Part shown: positions 6,142-7,741 of the stretch, in pieces
How the letters are laid out: each line of letters starts with the position of its first letter
How positions within the stretch are numbered: the stretch's first letter is position 1
Assembly (NCBI RefSeq): GCF_946479975.1
Contig: NZ_CAMLIX010000228.1
Span: 1-7,741 of the forward strand
DNA: 7,741 nt
Direction: 5' to 3'
Source of the DNA: an uncultured Flavobacterium sp.
GTDB lineage: Bacteria; Bacteroidota; Bacteroidia; Flavobacteriales; Flavobacteriaceae
Made by a program: the position numbers and the translations under genes
The notes under the pieces: generated by a model
What the model was told of the DNA's origin: nothing
The model's input: only the letters and a program-made list of their open reading frames with translations
Databases searched by the model: none

Positions 6142-6240
6142 GCCACGAATTTGCACAAATTATTTTTTCATAGTAGTAAAGCTGCCATAATAACTAAATA
6201 GAAATTTGTGAAAATTTGTGAAATTTGCGGTTAAAAAAAA
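6142..6240. repeat. imperfect inverted repeat with tandem ATTTGTGAAA units
   Basis: GCCACGAATTTGCACAAATT (6142-6161) is an imperfect reverse complement of the stretch ending GAAATTTGCGGTT (about 6211-6232). The right side is itself about three tandem units of roughly 10 bp (GAAATTTGTG, AAAATTTGTG, AAATTTGCGG; 6201-6230), followed by an A-run. The GCCACGAATT word links it to the repeats just downstream, so it is likely a diverged member of the same family. It lies right after the amtB stop. Confidence 0.5.
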
Positions 6241-6259
6241 CACTTTAAGGTTATAAATA

Positions 6260-6320
6260 TTTTCCTCCACGAATTCACGAATTTTAGTTTAAAAATAATT
6301 CGTGAATTCGTGGCGGAAAA
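6260..6320. repeat. 24-bp inverted repeat with CCACGAATTCACGAATT core
   Basis: Bases 6260-6283 and 6297-6320 are reverse complements with one mismatch; the 17-bp core (6267-6283 with 6297-6313) is perfect. The loop is 13 nt. The stem is strong for such AT-rich DNA and could stop transcripts from amtB, but no clear T-run follows. Confidence 0.7.
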
Positions 6321-6414
6321 CTTTTAAATACAATTCAATTGGATTAGAAATTTCAGCGCAGTGCAGAAAAAATAATTCGTGAATTCGTGGCAGAAAAACT
6401 TTTAAACACAATTC
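6291..6414. repeat. two direct copies of a 46-bp AATTCGTGAATTCGTGGC repeat
   Basis: Bases 6291-6336 and 6368-6414 match except for two substitutions and one inserted A, including the flanking AAAAATAATT and CTTTTAAA-CACAATTC parts. Only 31 unrelated bases lie between them. The left copy also supplies one arm of the inverted repeat, so the region holds three copies, one inverted and two direct. Confidence 0.75.
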
Positions 6415-6440
6415 CGCTACTTTCATTCGTTTATATTCCT

Positions 6441-6448
6441 TAATTTTG
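6441..6448 (+). promoter_or_regulatory. -7 box of trmB
   Basis: TAATTTTG is an exact TAnnTTTG match. Transcription would begin near 6455, only about a dozen bases before the preferred GTG start, so the mRNA leader would be very short. The -33 element is weak. Confidence 0.5.
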
Positions 6449-6467
6449 CCGAAAATTTTTGTATAAA

Positions 6468-7145
6468 GTGGGAAGTAAAAATAAACTTAAAAGATTCAGA
6501 GAAAACGAAACATTTCAAAACGTTTTTCAACCAACAAGAGAAGAAGTTGTAGGCGATTTAATGCCTTTAAAAGGAAAATGGAATTCTGATTTCTTTAAAA
6601 ATGACAATCCGTTAGTTTTAGAATTAGGATGTGGAAAAGGAGAATATTCTGTTGGATTGGCTGAAAAATACCCAGACAAAAATTTCGTCGGAATTGACAT
6701 TAAAGGCGCTCGTTTCTGGCGTGGTGCAAAAACTGCTGTAGAAGACGGACTTCATAATGTTGCTTTTGTTCGTACTCAAATCGAATTGATCAATCATATT
6801 TTTGCCGAAGGCGAAGTAGATGAAATCTGGATTACTTTCCCAGATCCGCAGATCAAATACAAAAGAACAAAACACAGAATGACAAATTCTGAATTTCTTC
6901 AATTGTACAAAAAAATCCTTAAAAAAGACGGTGTTGTAAACCTAAAAACCGATAGCGAATTCATGCACGGTTATACGCTTGGACTGCTTCACGGAGAAGG
7001 CCACGAGGTTTTATATGCGAATCATAATGTTTACAAAAATGAAGGAAGTCCAGAAGTTGTAACTTCGATTCAGACATTTTATGAGAAACAATATTTAGAA
7101 ATTAACAAGGCAATTACGTATATTCGTTTCAAAATTAAAGACTAA
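6468..7145 (+). CDS. trmB: tRNA (guanine-N7-)-methyltransferase
   Basis: The enzyme methylates N7 of G46 in the variable loop of tRNAs using S-adenosylmethionine, in the cytoplasm. The Rossmann-fold SAM site is clear: VLELGCGKGE (50-59) and the acidic strand end FVGIDIKG (73-80). The TrmB signature ITFPDPQIKYKRTKHR follows at 122-137, with FPDP at 124-127 and the family's Lys/Arg run, and then VNLKTDSEF at 157-165. Length from the chosen start is 225 residues, as expected. I place the start at GTG 6468, because the remembered flavobacterial homologues begin MGSKNKLKRF. A TTG at 6459 would add only three residues and would lie almost at the predicted transcription start. No ATG is available in frame near here. 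A transporter gene follows 42 nt after the stop on the same strand, probably in the same transcript. There are no signs of damage. Confidence 0.93.
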   Translation: MGSKNKLKRFRENETFQNVFQPTREEVVGDLMPLKGKWNSDFFKNDNPLVLELGCGKGEYSVGLAEKYPDKNFVGIDIKGARFWRGAKTAVEDGLHNVAFVRTQIELINHIFAEGEVDEIWITFPDPQIKYKRTKHRMTNSEFLQLYKKILKKDGVVNLKTDSEFMHGYTLGLLHGEGHEVLYANHNVYKNEGSPEVVTSIQTFYEKQYLEINKAITYIRFKIKD

Positions 7146-7187
7146 TTTAATTTCGAAAACAATCTTTTAACCACACAAAATTACTGA

Positions 7188-7741
7188 ATGGTATATCTTA
7201 CTCCGTTACTTTCAGGTTTTATTGCCGCTGTTATTGGGATTATTCCTCCAGGATTAATCAACATGACGGCAGCCAAAATAAATCTGAAAGAAGGGAAAAA
7301 GAATGCTTTTTGGTTTGCAATTGGTGCTGTTCTTGTTATTTTTTTCCAAGTTTATGTAGCGGTTTTATTTGCGCGCGTTATAGACAACCGCCCAGATGTC
7401 GTAACGTTAATGCGTGAAATTGGTTTTGTAATTTTCTCTATTTTAACCATTTACTTTTTGTTTATTGCCAAAGAACCAAAAACAAAAAAGAAATCGAAAA
7501 TTAAAAAGAGCAGTAAAAAAAGTCGTTTCTTTTTAGGAATGCTGCTTTCTGGGCTAAACTTCTTCCCTATTCCCTATTATGTTGTGGTAAGTGTCACTTT
7601 GGCTTCGTACCATCTCTTTGTATTCGAAAATACTATTATTTTCACATTCGTTTTAGGTTCTGTTTTAGGTTCTTTTGCCGTTTTATACAGCTACATTGCT
7701 TTCTTTGGAAGAATCGAAAAGAAAACCGATTACATGATGCG
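7188..7741 (+). CDS. LysE family transporter (3' truncated)
   Basis: The frame opens at ATG 7188 and is still open at the window edge, giving 184 residues. It looks like an inner-membrane exporter of the LysE/RhtB group, which moves amino acids or related small molecules outward. The first helix (3-20) runs into GIIPPGLINMTAAK (17-30), the equivalent of the proline/glycine-rich loop after helix one in LysE. Further helices lie near 41-63, 76-94, 113-140 and 148-172. A very basic cytosolic loop (KEPKTKKKSKIKKSSKKSR, 95-113) precedes SGLNFFPIPYY (121-131), which corresponds to the conserved central loop of the family. The substrate is not predictable. It starts 42 nt after trmB with no promoter box or terminator between, which suggests co-transcription. 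The family call is based on topology and these loops. Confidence 0.8.
   Translation, partial: MVYLTPLLSGFIAAVIGIIPPGLINMTAAKINLKEGKKNAFWFAIGAVLVIFFQVYVAVLFARVIDNRPDVVTLMREIGFVIFSILTIYFLFIAKEPKTKKKSKIKKSSKKSRFFLGMLLSGLNFFPIPYYVVVSVTLASYHLFVFENTIIFTFVLGSVLGSFAVLYSYIAFFGRIEKKTDYMM

Noticed and set aside
6260..6414. Possible CRISPR array from repeated AATTCGTGAATTCGTGG units
   Set aside because: Copies occur in both orientations with unequal spacing, the flanks are also repeated, and no cas gene is present.

Overview
The window looks like chromosomal DNA from a member of the Flavobacteriaceae, most likely Flavobacterium. The evidence is AT-rich intergenic DNA, Bacteroidota-type -7 promoter boxes (TAnnTTTG) ahead of several genes, weak or absent Shine-Dalgarno sequences, a flavobacterial-type TrmB, and families of AT-rich palindromic intergenic repeats. 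This assignment comes from sequence character and protein recall, not from a database search.

Layout, left to right. (1) The 3' part of a large AsmA-like envelope protein gene runs off the left edge. (2) A 29-bp perfect palindromic element separates it from a free-standing HNH endonuclease gene. (3) A small HPF/RaiA-type ribosome-associated protein gene follows, with a good promoter. (4) It converges on a minus-strand lipoprotein gene whose product carries three copies of an unusual HGxPGHRCDI motif. The convergent gap holds a terminator hairpin nested inside a second, longer inverted repeat. (5) A repeat-rich gap of about 420 bp leads to a secreted NTF2/SnoaL-like protein gene. (6) An ammonium transporter gene (amtB) follows, with no P-II gene beside it. 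(7) A gap of about 330 bp is filled with direct and inverted copies of a CCACGAATTCACGAATT-type repeat. (8) trmB (tRNA m7G46 methyltransferase) follows and probably shares a transcript with a LysE-family transporter gene that runs off the right edge.

The genes do not form one pathway. They are mostly single-gene housekeeping or envelope units. The accessory-looking parts are the HNH gene next to its palindrome and the several repeat families. I see no RNA genes, CRISPR array, insertion sequence or complete defence operon. The best candidate for something poorly described is the triple-motif lipoprotein. The repeat-packed intergenic regions come next.
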